Of a DNA stretch of 64,000 nucleotides, positions 30,975 to 40,023 are shown one piece after another. Location: positions 1-64,000 of the forward strand of contig CANQVH010000003.1 in assembly GCA_947627245.1 (NCBI GenBank), in the 5' to 3' direction. Each line of letters starts with the position of its first letter. The stretch's first letter is position 1. Origin of the DNA: an uncultured Lachnospiraceae bacterium (GTDB lineage Bacteria; Bacillota; Clostridia; Lachnospirales; Lachnospiraceae). Position numbers and translations under genes: made by a program. The notes below the pieces were generated by a model. That model searched no databases, had not been told where the DNA came from, and worked only from the letters and a program-made list of their open reading frames with translations.

Positions 30975-31730
30975 ATGGATGTGTTTTTTTCTGATCTTGA
31001 TAATACTTTGATATATTCTCATAGACATCGAACATTGGCTGATAGTGTTGTTGTGGAGTATTTGGATGGGAAAGAGCAAAGCTATATGTTAAAAACAACA
31101 TTTGAATCATTAGTTCAATTAAGTAATTTGAGCCTTGTTCCGGTAAGCACAAGAACGGAACCACAATACAGAAGATTAAGCTACATGGATGCAATGCATG
31201 TGAAATATGCAATAATTTGTAATGGAGGAAAGCTGCTTGTTGATGGTAAAGAAGACGAAGCATGGACTAAGGAAACGATAAATCTTGCATCTTCAGGCAT
31301 TGATGATATGGAGTCTGCAATAGCAATTCTTAGTGAATGTTGTAGAAGCAGCGAGATACACAGACCAGAGATTTACATGTGTTATGTGACGACTGACATG
31401 CCAGATGCTGTTTGTAATGAGGTATCCGGGAAAATAAATATGAGAAACATAGATGTACAGCATGACCATAGAAAGGTGTATTTGTTTACAAGAGGTGTTG
31501 ACAAAGGTTATGCAATAAGAAGGTTCAAGAAAAGATTTAATGTCAGATATATATTTTCGGCTGGAGATAGCATTATGGATATACCGATGCTTAATGAGGC
31601 AGATTATGCCTTTGCTTCGGCAGACATTTTACCTGCCGTCATGGCGAAAAGGAAAAGGGAATTAGAAATGAACTCTATATCTCAGTTATGTGAAATGATT
31701 GATACGTTGAATAGAGAAGGACATGAATAA
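30975..31730 (+). CDS. HAD-superfamily hydrolase (ter-associated)
   Basis: 'MDVFFSDLDNTLIYS', 'FSAGDSIMDIPMLNEADYAFA'. Confidence 0.87.
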   Translation: MDVFFSDLDNTLIYSHRHRTLADSVVVEYLDGKEQSYMLKTTFESLVQLSNLSLVPVSTRTEPQYRRLSYMDAMHVKYAIICNGGKLLVDGKEDEAWTKETINLASSGIDDMESAIAILSECCRSSEIHRPEIYMCYVTTDMPDAVCNEVSGKINMRNIDVQHDHRKVYLFTRGVDKGYAIRRFKKRFNVRYIFSAGDSIMDIPMLNEADYAFASADILPAVMAKRKRELEMNSISQLCEMIDTLNREGHE

Positions 31731-32699
31731 ATGATAGAGAATCTTGAAGAAAAGTATAGTGTTGGGGCGTTGCTTTATACGCCAGCATTGAATAAAAAAA
31801 TAGCAAATTCAGTCATAACAGAGAAGTTTAGTAAGCCATATTCTTTGGCAATTTGTTTGGAAGATACGATCGCAGATGATAGTATTGAACTTGCAGAGCA
31901 ACAACTTGGATACACTATTAAAAAAATAGCGCAAGACCATATGAGAGTCGAGTTTTATCTGCCAAAGATATTTATACGCGTTCGAAGTAGCGAACAATTA
32001 CTACGAATATATTATGAACTGGAAGAATTCATGGAGGAGACGGTTGTCGGATTTATTTTTCCTAAATATACTCTGAAGAATGCGGATTCGTATAATGAAG
32101 CTATGAAGGAAATTAATAATGCTTCAAGTAAAACATTTTACATGATGCCTATTCTTGAGAGTAGGGATATTGTCGAATATGCAACCAGATATAAGGTACT
32201 AGTGGAATTAAAGAAAAAAATAGATTTGGTTAAGGAGCTGGTTTTAAATATCCGGGTGGGCGGAAACGATTTTTCAAATGAGTTTGCGGCAAGACGCCAT
32301 TATGATGAAACAATTTATGATATTCTTCCAATTGCTAAGCTTCTTGCAGATATTCTGACAGTATTTTCACGAGATTATGTAGTATCGGGACCGGTATGGG
32401 AGTTCTTTTCCAGCGATAATGAAGAGTGGAAACGAGGGCTGCGCAATGAACTGAAATTGGATAGATTAAGTGGATTCATTGGAAAGACAGTTATTCATCC
32501 AAAACAAATAAGTATTGTCAATGAAGCATTGAAAGTATCGCATAAAGATTACGAAGATGCAAAAGAAATATTAAATTGGGATGAAAATGGGCTTCAGGTT
32601 GGAAAGAGTTTTGCGGGGGAGAGAATGAATGAGGTGAAGACTCACACAAATTGGGCATATAAAACGATGGCCTTGGCTGAATTATATGGAGTAATATGA
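31731..32699 (+). CDS. HpcH/HpaI aldolase / citrate-lyase-like protein (ter-associated)
   Basis: 'SLAICLEDTIADDSIELAEQQL', 'VLNIRVGGNDFSNEF', 'GFIGKTVIHPKQISIVNEAL'. Confidence 0.85.
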   Translation: MIENLEEKYSVGALLYTPALNKKIANSVITEKFSKPYSLAICLEDTIADDSIELAEQQLGYTIKKIAQDHMRVEFYLPKIFIRVRSSEQLLRIYYELEEFMEETVVGFIFPKYTLKNADSYNEAMKEINNASSKTFYMMPILESRDIVEYATRYKVLVELKKKIDLVKELVLNIRVGGNDFSNEFAARRHYDETIYDILPIAKLLADILTVFSRDYVVSGPVWEFFSSDNEEWKRGLRNELKLDRLSGFIGKTVIHPKQISIVNEALKVSHKDYEDAKEILNWDENGLQVGKSFAGERMNEVKTHTNWAYKTMALAELYGVI

Positions 32700-32726
32700 G
32701 ATTCGTGTTGTAGGGGGATTAGTGAG

Positions 32727-33878
32727 TTGCAGTATTCGATTGATGACTTAGTAAGATTAGCGAAACGGGATAGTAATACAATTCGTCCGTATCTATATGT
32801 TAACCCTAAGCAAGGAAAGCATATTCCAGCCAGACCGGGCGAGATATTTGATATGTGCAATGGACTGGCAGATATTGTCAATAGAAAGTATCTGGATGAC
32901 AAGATTTTTGTAATCGGGTTTGCAGAAACGGCCACGGGAATAGCTTCCGCTGTATGTCATTTTTTGAATAATGTGATTTACTATCAGAATACGACGAGGG
33001 AATACCAGAAAGATAAAGAATACTTGTATTTCACTGAGTCACATAGTCATGCTACGGATCAGTTATTAAGATTGACAGGTATTCAGAAATGTTTGGAAGC
33101 TGTAGACAGAATAATTTTTATTGACGATGAAGTTACAACAGGAAATACGATTTGCAAATTAATTAGTGCCATTGAGGAAAAATATAATGTGACAGGCATT
33201 AAATACAGTATTGTATCAATACTTAACAGTATGCCAGAGGAACGATTGGCTCAGTTAAAGGATAGTGGAATAGAATGTTTATATCTGGCAAAGTTGCCTT
33301 TTGAATATAATAAGGAATATATAATCAATGTTGAATATGAAAAGAACAGGGACACGATTATTCGTGCTGAAGGTCTTGACCAGATTAATGAGGTCGTATT
33401 CAACACAAAAGTTAACGTCCGTGAAGTTGCTAATTTTAGTGAATATGAGCGTGAGAATTTGAAGTTTGCAGAAATGATTAGAAGTATTTTGAAGGAGAAG
33501 CATTATAAAGACTTTCTCGTGATCGGGACAGAGGAGTTTATGTATCCGGCCTTGTACCTTGGTGAGGTGTTAAGCAGAAATGCAATTGCTGACGATGTGA
33601 GAATTCACGCAACAACTAGAAGCCCAATAATTGCTTCAGGGAGAGATGGATATCCTTTATATCAGCGATATCAAGTAAGAAGTCTTTATGATCAGGGGAG
33701 AAATACATATATATATAATCTAAGAAAATATGATAAGGTTGTTATCATTACGGATACTTTGCAGAAATCAGCAGGACTATTTGATATAGTGAATGCCCTT
33801 GAGAGCGTTGGGAACCGGGAGATCGTCTGCGCAAGATGGAACTACATTTGTGAAGATAGGAAAGTAGGATATGAATAG
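32727..33878 (+). CDS. Phosphoribosyltransferase-domain protein (ter-associated)
   Basis: PRPP motif 'RIIFIDDEVTTGNTICKLI'; TTG start at 32727. Confidence 0.83.
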   Translation: MQYSIDDLVRLAKRDSNTIRPYLYVNPKQGKHIPARPGEIFDMCNGLADIVNRKYLDDKIFVIGFAETATGIASAVCHFLNNVIYYQNTTREYQKDKEYLYFTESHSHATDQLLRLTGIQKCLEAVDRIIFIDDEVTTGNTICKLISAIEEKYNVTGIKYSIVSILNSMPEERLAQLKDSGIECLYLAKLPFEYNKEYIINVEYEKNRDTIIRAEGLDQINEVVFNTKVNVREVANFSEYERENLKFAEMIRSILKEKHYKDFLVIGTEEFMYPALYLGEVLSRNAIADDVRIHATTRSPIIASGRDGYPLYQRYQVRSLYDQGRNTYIYNLRKYDKVVIITDTLQKSAGLFDIVNALESVGNREIVCARWNYICEDRKVGYE

Positions 33879-34920
33879 TAGCTACAAAAGTGATGATGTC
33901 TGTTTATTATTGAAAGATATTACAGGCTTAGTAAGACCACTATCTACTGTAGAGAGAGAAAAAAGAATACAAAGTGGGATACATTATTCAGAAATGTTGC
34001 CATTGGAGTATCGACCATCTGATGAGTATATAAAGATATATAAAAAATCACTTGAGATTTTCGGTCAGACTACTGCAGACGCCATTGCTAGAGTTGCAGA
34101 CAAGGTTGCACAGACGAAGGGAAAGAATGTTGTTATAGTTTCATTGGCAAGGGCTGGAACATCTTTAGGGGTTTTAGTGCGTCGATATATAAGGAAAAAG
34201 TATGGCTTTGAATGTCCACATTATTCTATTTCTATCATAAGGGATAGAGGGATAGATAGAAATGCTGTCAATTACATTTTGGGCAAACATGAAGCAGAGA
34301 ATATTCAGTTTGTTGATGGTTGGACTGGAAAAGGAGTGATATACAATGAACTAAAAAAAGAAGTAGCTGGTTTTGATGGCGTATCTGACAATTTGGCTGT
34401 CGTTGCGGATCCCGCCTTCATAACTGATCTTTGCGGAACCCACGAGGACATTATGATTCCGAGCTCTTGTTTGAACTGCACTGTAAGCGGTTTAATAAGC
34501 AGGACATTTTTAAAAGACGGTATAATAGGAAATGACGATTTTCATGGTGCTGCTTGTTATAATGAGCTTTCTGGGGAAGACAGGACATATGAGTTTATTG
34601 ACTATATTGAGAGTTGCTTTCGATATGATCTGGAGCCTGAGAAGGATACATTTATGTCACCTGGAATGGAGGAAGTAAGAAGAGTTTCGTCTGTATTTGG
34701 CATTAAGAATGTCAATTATATTAAGCCGGGAATTGGAGAAACTACACGAGTCTTACTGCGGCGTGTTCCGTGGAAAGTAGTAATAGATGAGAGAAACCGA
34801 AACAGTCCTGAATTGGAACATGTTAGACAGCTTGCATATGAAAAAGAAGTAAATATTGAATATGTGCAGTTAAATAATTACAAATGCTTTGGGCTGATCA
34901 AGCAGCTTTCAGATATATAA
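33871..34920 (+). CDS. StiP-like / PRTase-associated protein (ter biosynthetic module)
   Basis: 'IHYSEMLPLEYRPSDEYIKIYKKSLE', 'VVIVSLARAGTSLGVLVRRYIRKKYG'; position immediately after the PRTase as in other ter clusters. Confidence 0.75.
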   Translation: MNSSYKSDDVCLLLKDITGLVRPLSTVEREKRIQSGIHYSEMLPLEYRPSDEYIKIYKKSLEIFGQTTADAIARVADKVAQTKGKNVVIVSLARAGTSLGVLVRRYIRKKYGFECPHYSISIIRDRGIDRNAVNYILGKHEAENIQFVDGWTGKGVIYNELKKEVAGFDGVSDNLAVVADPAFITDLCGTHEDIMIPSSCLNCTVSGLISRTFLKDGIIGNDDFHGAACYNELSGEDRTYEFIDYIESCFRYDLEPEKDTFMSPGMEEVRRVSSVFGIKNVNYIKPGIGETTRVLLRRVPWKVVIDERNRNSPELEHVRQLAYEKEVNIEYVQLNNYKCFGLIKQLSDI

Positions 34921-34944
34921 TTTATTAAACGAGGAGATGAAATT

Positions 34945-35181
34945 ATGAAGTTTTCTTTTTTCAAAAACGATGTTACAACATATTGGGATGAGGTCGGCCT
35001 GATTATTATTACACTGATTGCTTTGATAATTGGGATTCTACTTATTGTATTTCGTCCAAGTTTTTGGGTAATTACAGAGAGCATGAGTATTTGCGTCGGT
35101 GTGCTAGCGCTATTGTTGGCAGTTATGTATATACCATGTATTATATATCGTCTATTTGAGAATAAAAGGACAAAGAAATAA
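34945..35181 (+). CDS. Small membrane protein
   Basis: Two hydrophobic segments; RBS gaggaga. Confidence 0.6.
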   Translation: MKFSFFKNDVTTYWDEVGLIIITLIALIIGILLIVFRPSFWVITESMSICVGVLALLLAVMYIPCIIYRLFENKRTKK

Positions 35182-35467
35182 AACCGCAGAATTGATATTG
35201 GAAATTCTGAATGTTTTGTATGCGCATATTTAGCAGACGAAGATTAAAGGATTATTGATTTGTGCATAGAAAATGAGGAAAACGGTTAGGTGGAGTATTA
35301 AGAACATAACTATTGTATTACAGATTATATGCACATTCCTACTATTTTAGAAAAAGATTTAGAAAAACAGGAATATTTTTATGTACCCAGGAATAGAATG
35401 ATAGTGGTAGATATAGTTTTCGATCACCAGAATTGCATTTTTCTGAATTACGTAGGAGATGTGTAAT

Positions 35468-35671
35468 ATGAAGATTGTAGAGACAGAAACAGGATGGGAT
35501 GCTATAAAATTTGAAAGCCGCGCAGAATTAGAGTCATTGTTTGGAATTATGAAGGATGGCAAAATAATTGGTGATGATATGCAAGCGATTGGAAGATTTC
35601 ATGATACAGATGGAGGGAGAAACGCAGAGAAGTTTTGTCAGATTCTGGAAAGGCTCTGGTTTGATTGGTAA
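35468..35671 (+). CDS. Small hypothetical protein
   Basis: ATGAAGATTGTAGAG after 'taggagatg'; no family recognised. Confidence 0.5.
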   Translation: MKIVETETGWDAIKFESRAELESLFGIMKDGKIIGDDMQAIGRFHDTDGGRNAEKFCQILERLWFDW

Positions 35672-35738
35672 TGTCAGTAATCCTATTTGCGTTATAACCA
35701 ATACTAAATGAAACTGTTACGATGAATTTCTAGGCTCT

Positions 35739-35783
35739 ATACTGAAAATAATACAATTTGTGTGGAAGAATTATTTTCAGTAT
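35739..35783. promoter_or_regulatory. 14-bp perfect inverted repeat directly upstream of the XRE regulator gene
   Basis: ATACTGAAAATAAT (35739-35752) and ATTATTTTCAGTAT (35770-35783). Confidence 0.7.
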
Positions 35784-35793
35784 GGAGGGCAGA

Positions 35794-36114
35794 ATGAACG
35801 GAATCGGGAGCAGAATCCAGAAATGTAGGCAAGCTGCAGGAATCACACAGGAAAAATTGGCTGAAACGGTGGATATTAGTTGTAACTACTTAAGTGCAAT
35901 TGAACGTGAAGTCAAGGTGCCTAAACTGGATACGTTGATTAGGATAATAAATGCCTTGCATTTATCTGCAGACGATATTCTTCAGGACGTGGTGGAAGAG
36001 AGTATGACCTCTAAATGCACAAAGTTAGAAATGAAGATGCAGAATTTGTCAAGGAGGGAAAAGGATCGGATTTTGCACGTAGTTGATGTATTGGTTGAAG
36101 AAGCTAAAAAATAG
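35794..36114 (+). CDS. XRE-family HTH regulator
   Basis: 'IGSRIQKCRQAAGITQEKLAETVDISCNYLSAIEREVKVPKLDTLIRIINAL'; ATG at 35794 preceded by ggaggg. Confidence 0.88.
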   Translation: MNGIGSRIQKCRQAAGITQEKLAETVDISCNYLSAIEREVKVPKLDTLIRIINALHLSADDILQDVVEESMTSKCTKLEMKMQNLSRREKDRILHVVDVLVEEAKK

Positions 36115-36118
36115 GATG

Positions 36119-36150
36119 AAAGGGTCTGCGCGGTTGCAGGCCTTTTCTTT
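36119..36150 (+). terminator. Intrinsic terminator
   Basis: aaaggGTCTGC-gcggtt-GCAGGCcttttcttt hairpin with T-rich tail. Confidence 0.6.
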
Positions 36151-36291
36151 ATATGACGGGCAGTCAGCCAACCTAGAAGCCACGAGGAGCATAGCTATCT
36201 TGGTGAGGTAAGAGTTGAGAAATAAATTCCCCTTGTTGATTGGAAAGTAAACGTCAAATCATGCGCCTACTGATAAAGAGAACGCCGCTTA

Positions 36292-36331
36292 TCAGCGACG
36301 TTCAGGTTTGCGGCATATTTCCGGGAGCTGC
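36292..36331 (-). pseudogene. IS66 TnpC C-terminal remnant (...QLPEICRKPERR*)
   Basis: Minus-strand reading ends 'QLPEICRKPERR*', like IS66 transposase C-termini, between the IS66 terminal repeat and the IS21 end. Confidence 0.75.
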
Positions 36332-36471
36332 TGAGTATTCCGGTCTCCGTGACACCAGTGTCCGACGTTTTGGAAACCGCCACTCCGGCAAATAGGAAAC
36401 CGTGATTCCGGGAACTGGAAACTATCAATCCGGCAATGGAAACCGCATCCGCGACACCTTAGAATAAAGGT

Positions 36472-38061
36472 ATGCGCCCCAATGGCGTAAATAATTCTAA
36501 GGAGGTCGCTCATATGACCAAGTACCGAGAGATCCTGCGTCTGGCAAGCCTGGGTCTCAGCCAGCAGAGCATTGCTGACAGCAGCAATGTCTCCAAGAAA
36601 ACGGTTAACCGTGTGCTTAAACGCGCCAGAGAACTTAACATCTCCTGGCCGCTTGAGCCTAACGAGACCGATGCCATCCTTGCGGAGAAACTGTTCCCAT
36701 CCGCGCGGAAGCAGGCTGCATCAACAAAACGGATGCCTGACTTCAATTACATCCAGAAAGAGCTGCTCCGAAATGGGGTCAACAAAAAACTCCTCTGGAC
36801 GGAATACCTGGAGGAATGCCGCCAATCCGGCAGCGATCCGCTCATGTATTCCCAGTTCTGCTACTACATCCAGCAGGATGAACAGAAACGCCGCGCCACC
36901 ATGCACATCAACCGGAAGCCCGGTGAACAGATCGAGGTGGACTGGGCCGGGGATCCGGCTCAGATCACGGATCCGGATACTGGTGAAATCATCCCGGCGT
37001 TCCTTTTTGTTGGCGTCATGACGTACAGCCAGTATCCTTACGTCGAGGCTTTTATCAACGAGAAGCAGCGTGCATGGATCGCCGCCCACGTCCACATGTA
37101 TGAGTACTTTGGCGGCGTAACCCGTATCCTGGTTCCGGACAATACCAAGACCGCCGTAATCCATAACAACGACTGGTACAACCAGGAACTCAACACCATC
37201 TACCATGAGATGGCAGAGCATTATAACACAGCCATCATACCGGCCCGCGTCCGGGCCCCGAAGGATAAACCGAATGCTGAGGGATCTGTGGGCGTCATCT
37301 CTACCTGGATTACCGCGGCGCTTCGCAACGAACAGTTCTTTTCACTGGCTGAATTAAATCAGGCCATCCGCAAGAAGCTGAAGGAATTCGTGAACCGGCC
37401 CTTCCAAAAGAAGGAGGGCACCCGGTACGAGATCTTCCGCAATGAAGAACTGCCATTACTGGCCAAGCTGCCGGCTGCCCCTTATGAACTGGCGGAATGG
37501 AAACAAGCCACCGTTCAGTTTAATTATCACATATCCGTTGACGGAATGCTATACTCCGTCCCTTACGAATTCATCAAACGCAAGGTGGATGTGCGGGTAA
37601 CCGACACGATTATTGAAATCTTTTACAATCACAACCGGATTGCCTCCCATCCCCGTTTATACGGCCGGAAGGGGCAGTACAGCACCGTTACGGAGCATAT
37701 GCCGGCCGACCACCAGGCTTACCTGGAGTGGAACGGTGACCGCTTCCGTAAGTGGGCAGAGCGGATTGGAAGCAATACTTGCAAGGTTGTTAACGCGATC
37801 CTTGCCTCCCAGAGGGTTGAGCAGCAATCCTATCGAAGCTGTATGGGGCTTCTGAAACTGGCAGATAAGTATTCTGGCCAGCGGTTGGAAGCGGCGTGCA
37901 AAAAGGCGCTTTCCTACACAGCCAGGCCAAGCTACAAGAGTATTAAAAACATCTTGGCAGCCGGGCAGGATAAGATCGACACGGAGTCTCAGGCTCCCAA
38001 TACTGCGTCCATCCAGAACAGGCACGCCATTACCCGGGGCGCTGACTACTACAGGAGGTAA
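36472..38061 (+). CDS. istA: IS21-family transposase IstA
   Basis: 'MTKYREILRLASLGLSQQSIADSSNVSKKTVNRVLKRARE', 'QIEVDWAGDPAQITDPDTGE', DDE-type core. Start probably at the ATG at 36514. Confidence 0.94.
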   Translation: MRPNGVNNSKEVAHMTKYREILRLASLGLSQQSIADSSNVSKKTVNRVLKRARELNISWPLEPNETDAILAEKLFPSARKQAASTKRMPDFNYIQKELLRNGVNKKLLWTEYLEECRQSGSDPLMYSQFCYYIQQDEQKRRATMHINRKPGEQIEVDWAGDPAQITDPDTGEIIPAFLFVGVMTYSQYPYVEAFINEKQRAWIAAHVHMYEYFGGVTRILVPDNTKTAVIHNNDWYNQELNTIYHEMAEHYNTAIIPARVRAPKDKPNAEGSVGVISTWITAALRNEQFFSLAELNQAIRKKLKEFVNRPFQKKEGTRYEIFRNEELPLLAKLPAAPYELAEWKQATVQFNYHISVDGMLYSVPYEFIKRKVDVRVTDTIIEIFYNHNRIASHPRLYGRKGQYSTVTEHMPADHQAYLEWNGDRFRKWAERIGSNTCKVVNAILASQRVEQQSYRSCMGLLKLADKYSGQRLEAACKKALSYTARPSYKSIKNILAAGQDKIDTESQAPNTASIQNRHAITRGADYYRR

Positions 38062-38067
38062 GGAACC

Positions 38068-38844
38068 ATGACCAACCAGAACACCATCGATAAACTCATT
38101 GAAATGCGCCTGACGTCCATGTCGGATGCTTTTCTTGCACAGATGAATGACCCGAACATGAAGAACGTCCCATTCGAGGACCGTTTCGGCCTCCTGGTCG
38201 ACATCGAATACAACAATCGTAAGAGCAACAGCCTGAAGCGCCTTATCAAAAGTGCCGGGTTTGACCAGCCGGAGGCTCATATCGCTGACATCAACTATAC
38301 TTCCGGCAGGAAGCTCAACCGCAGCCTGATCGAAAGGCTGGCAACCTGTGAGTACATCGCAGAGCATCGGAACCTGTTCATCACTGGCGCCACGGGAAGC
38401 GGCAAGACCTACATGGCCTGCGCGTTCGGCATGGAAGCCTGCAAACAGCGTTACCGGACACAGTATGTCCGCTTGCCGGATATGCTTCTTGAACTCGACA
38501 TGGCACGCGCCAATGGCACATACAGGAAAGTTCAGGCCAAGTACGCCAACCCCGTCCTCCTCATCATTGATGAATGGCTGCTTTTGAAGCCGACGGAGAC
38601 AGAACAGCATGACATTCTGGAACTGCTGCACAGGAGACGGAAAAAATCCTCCACAATCTTCTGCTCACAGTATGATCCCAGCGGCTGGTATGATCAGCTC
38701 GGAGGCGATGACAGCCCCCTGGCAGAAGCCATCCTTGACCGCATTAAGCATGACGCCTACAAGATTAACATCGTTCCGACCGATCCTGTCAACTACCGTT
38801 CCATGAGAGAGGTATACGGATTGGATCCGGCGTTAAGCGAATAA
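38068..38844 (+). CDS. istB: IS21-family ATP-binding helper IstB
   Basis: 'NLFITGATGSGKTYMACAFGMEA', 'VLLIIDEWLLLK', 'STIFCSQYDPSGWYDQLGGD'. Confidence 0.95.
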   Translation: MTNQNTIDKLIEMRLTSMSDAFLAQMNDPNMKNVPFEDRFGLLVDIEYNNRKSNSLKRLIKSAGFDQPEAHIADINYTSGRKLNRSLIERLATCEYIAEHRNLFITGATGSGKTYMACAFGMEACKQRYRTQYVRLPDMLLELDMARANGTYRKVQAKYANPVLLIIDEWLLLKPTETEQHDILELLHRRRKKSSTIFCSQYDPSGWYDQLGGDDSPLAEAILDRIKHDAYKINIVPTDPVNYRSMREVYGLDPALSE

Positions 38845-39285
38845 TAGTAACCCATTAATCGGCGGCCCCATCCTGGAGAACATTATCTGCAGGATGGCGG
38901 CTCCGCCGCAAATATACCGGTTTCCTCATGCCCGGACTCCCGGTTCCCGGTTCTCCGGACAGGCGGTTTCACCGCACCGGTATATCCATCTGATTATTCC
39001 GGGATGTTTTACGCCACCTGTCCGGACTTTGGGAGCCACCATTCCGGAGATTGGGAACCACCTGTCAGTAGCTTATTCCACGGTGTTCTTGACATGAGCC
39101 TCCATCGCACATGATTACTCGGCAATGCGGCAAAACAGGCACTTTCAGCCCCTATTGCCGAGGCAAAAAGCCTATCATGTGCTACTCATGTAAAGAACCT
39201 TTCGCGGCATAAAGCTACTGGCTCTGAGTGACCGGTGGGGTGGCTCCCGCCACACCGGACAGGTGGCTTCGCCGTACCGGAATAT

Positions 39286-39441
39286 TCACCGTCCGCAGAA
39301 AAGGAATAGTGTACCTTTTTCAAACGGGTTCAGGTCATACCTGGTACCAACGATCTGCGCGAGTCCGTCAATGCCCTTGCGCAGGTCAACGAATCCGGTG
39401 GCAATCACTACGCGGCGGATGCCGGCTGCATCTTCAAGCAT
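39286..39441 (-). pseudogene. IS66 TnpB, truncated by IS21
   Basis: 'MLEDAAGIRRVVIATGFVDLRKGIDGLAQIVGTRYDLNPFEKGTLFLFCGR', then a stop formed by the IS21 terminal TGA. Confidence 0.9.
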
Positions 39442-39814
39442 GGCGGACCTCCTGCAGGATGCGGGCCAGAAGGCCATCACTGACTGAGTTTGACAGGGCG
39501 ACCGCCATACCACCGGAACGGATGACCGCTGCAGGATGAAAGTGGTCTGTCTCAGGAGTATCCGACTGTGCCGAAAATGGGATTTCGGCAAAGGTAACTG
39601 CCGAATCCTCCTGCACCGTGGGAAGGGCCTGTGACTGTTTCATCTGGCCATATGCCTGAAGGCGGAGTTTTCGCTGCCAGTAGTAGTAACTTTTGGTGGA
39701 GATGCCTCGTTCTGAGAGCCATTGCTTAGCGGATTGGCCCTCTGGGCGCGCGTGGCATTCCTCGATGATCTGTTTCCAGTTGGCTAACCGGACTTCGTGT
39801 GCAATCTGATCCAT
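39434..39814 (-). CDS. IS66 TnpA accessory protein
   Basis: 'NWKQIIEECHARPEGQSAKQWLSERGISTKSYYYWQRKLR'. Confidence 0.9.
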   Translation of the reverse strand: MDQIAHEVRLANWKQIIEECHARPEGQSAKQWLSERGISTKSYYYWQRKLRLQAYGQMKQSQALPTVQEDSAVTFAEIPFSAQSDTPETDHFHPAAVIRSGGMAVALSNSVSDGLLARILQEVRHA

Positions 39815-39968
39815 TCTTTAGACCTCCTTAAAAAAACTAGTAGATTTTTGAGTTTTTTAAAGTATGGCATTTATTTTTGGATCGCACAAGGCGGGCGATT
39901 TGACGTTTACATTGGAAAAATGAGAAATACTGATGAAATTAATCTCCTGATTTGGTATACTAACTCTG

Positions 39969-39983
39969 TTAGAGTTGTATAAA
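39969..39983. promoter_or_regulatory. Short inverted repeat AACTCT-N3-AGAGTT near the promoter of the 40024 gene (position approximate)
   Basis: 'ctaactctgttagagttgtataaaagtatctaatagagttata', with a second half-site downstream. Confidence 0.4.
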
Positions 39984-40023
39984 AGTATCTAATAGAGTTA
40001 TAGCATGAGCTGGAGGTGTCACA

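Larger units (their letters stand above)
36332..39288 (+). mobile_element. IS21-family element inserted in IS66
   Basis: Ends TGAGTATTCCGGT (left) and ACCGGAATATTCA (right, reverse complement TGAATATTCCGGT) flank istA and istB; multiple GGAAACC/TCCGG terminal repeats. Confidence 0.85.
36247..39910 (-). mobile_element. IS66-family element, internally deleted and interrupted by IS21
   Basis: Terminal inverted repeats GTAAACGTCAAATCATGCGCC (36247-36267) and GGCGGGCGATTTGACGTTTAC (39890-39910). An 8-bp direct repeat ATTGGAAA lies at 36239-36246 and 39911-39918. Confidence 0.92.

Noticed and set aside
37657-38631. Long antisense ORF (324 aa, minus strand) across istA/istB
   Set aside because: Shadow ORF opposite well-supported IS21 genes; no recognisable domain and no RBS support.
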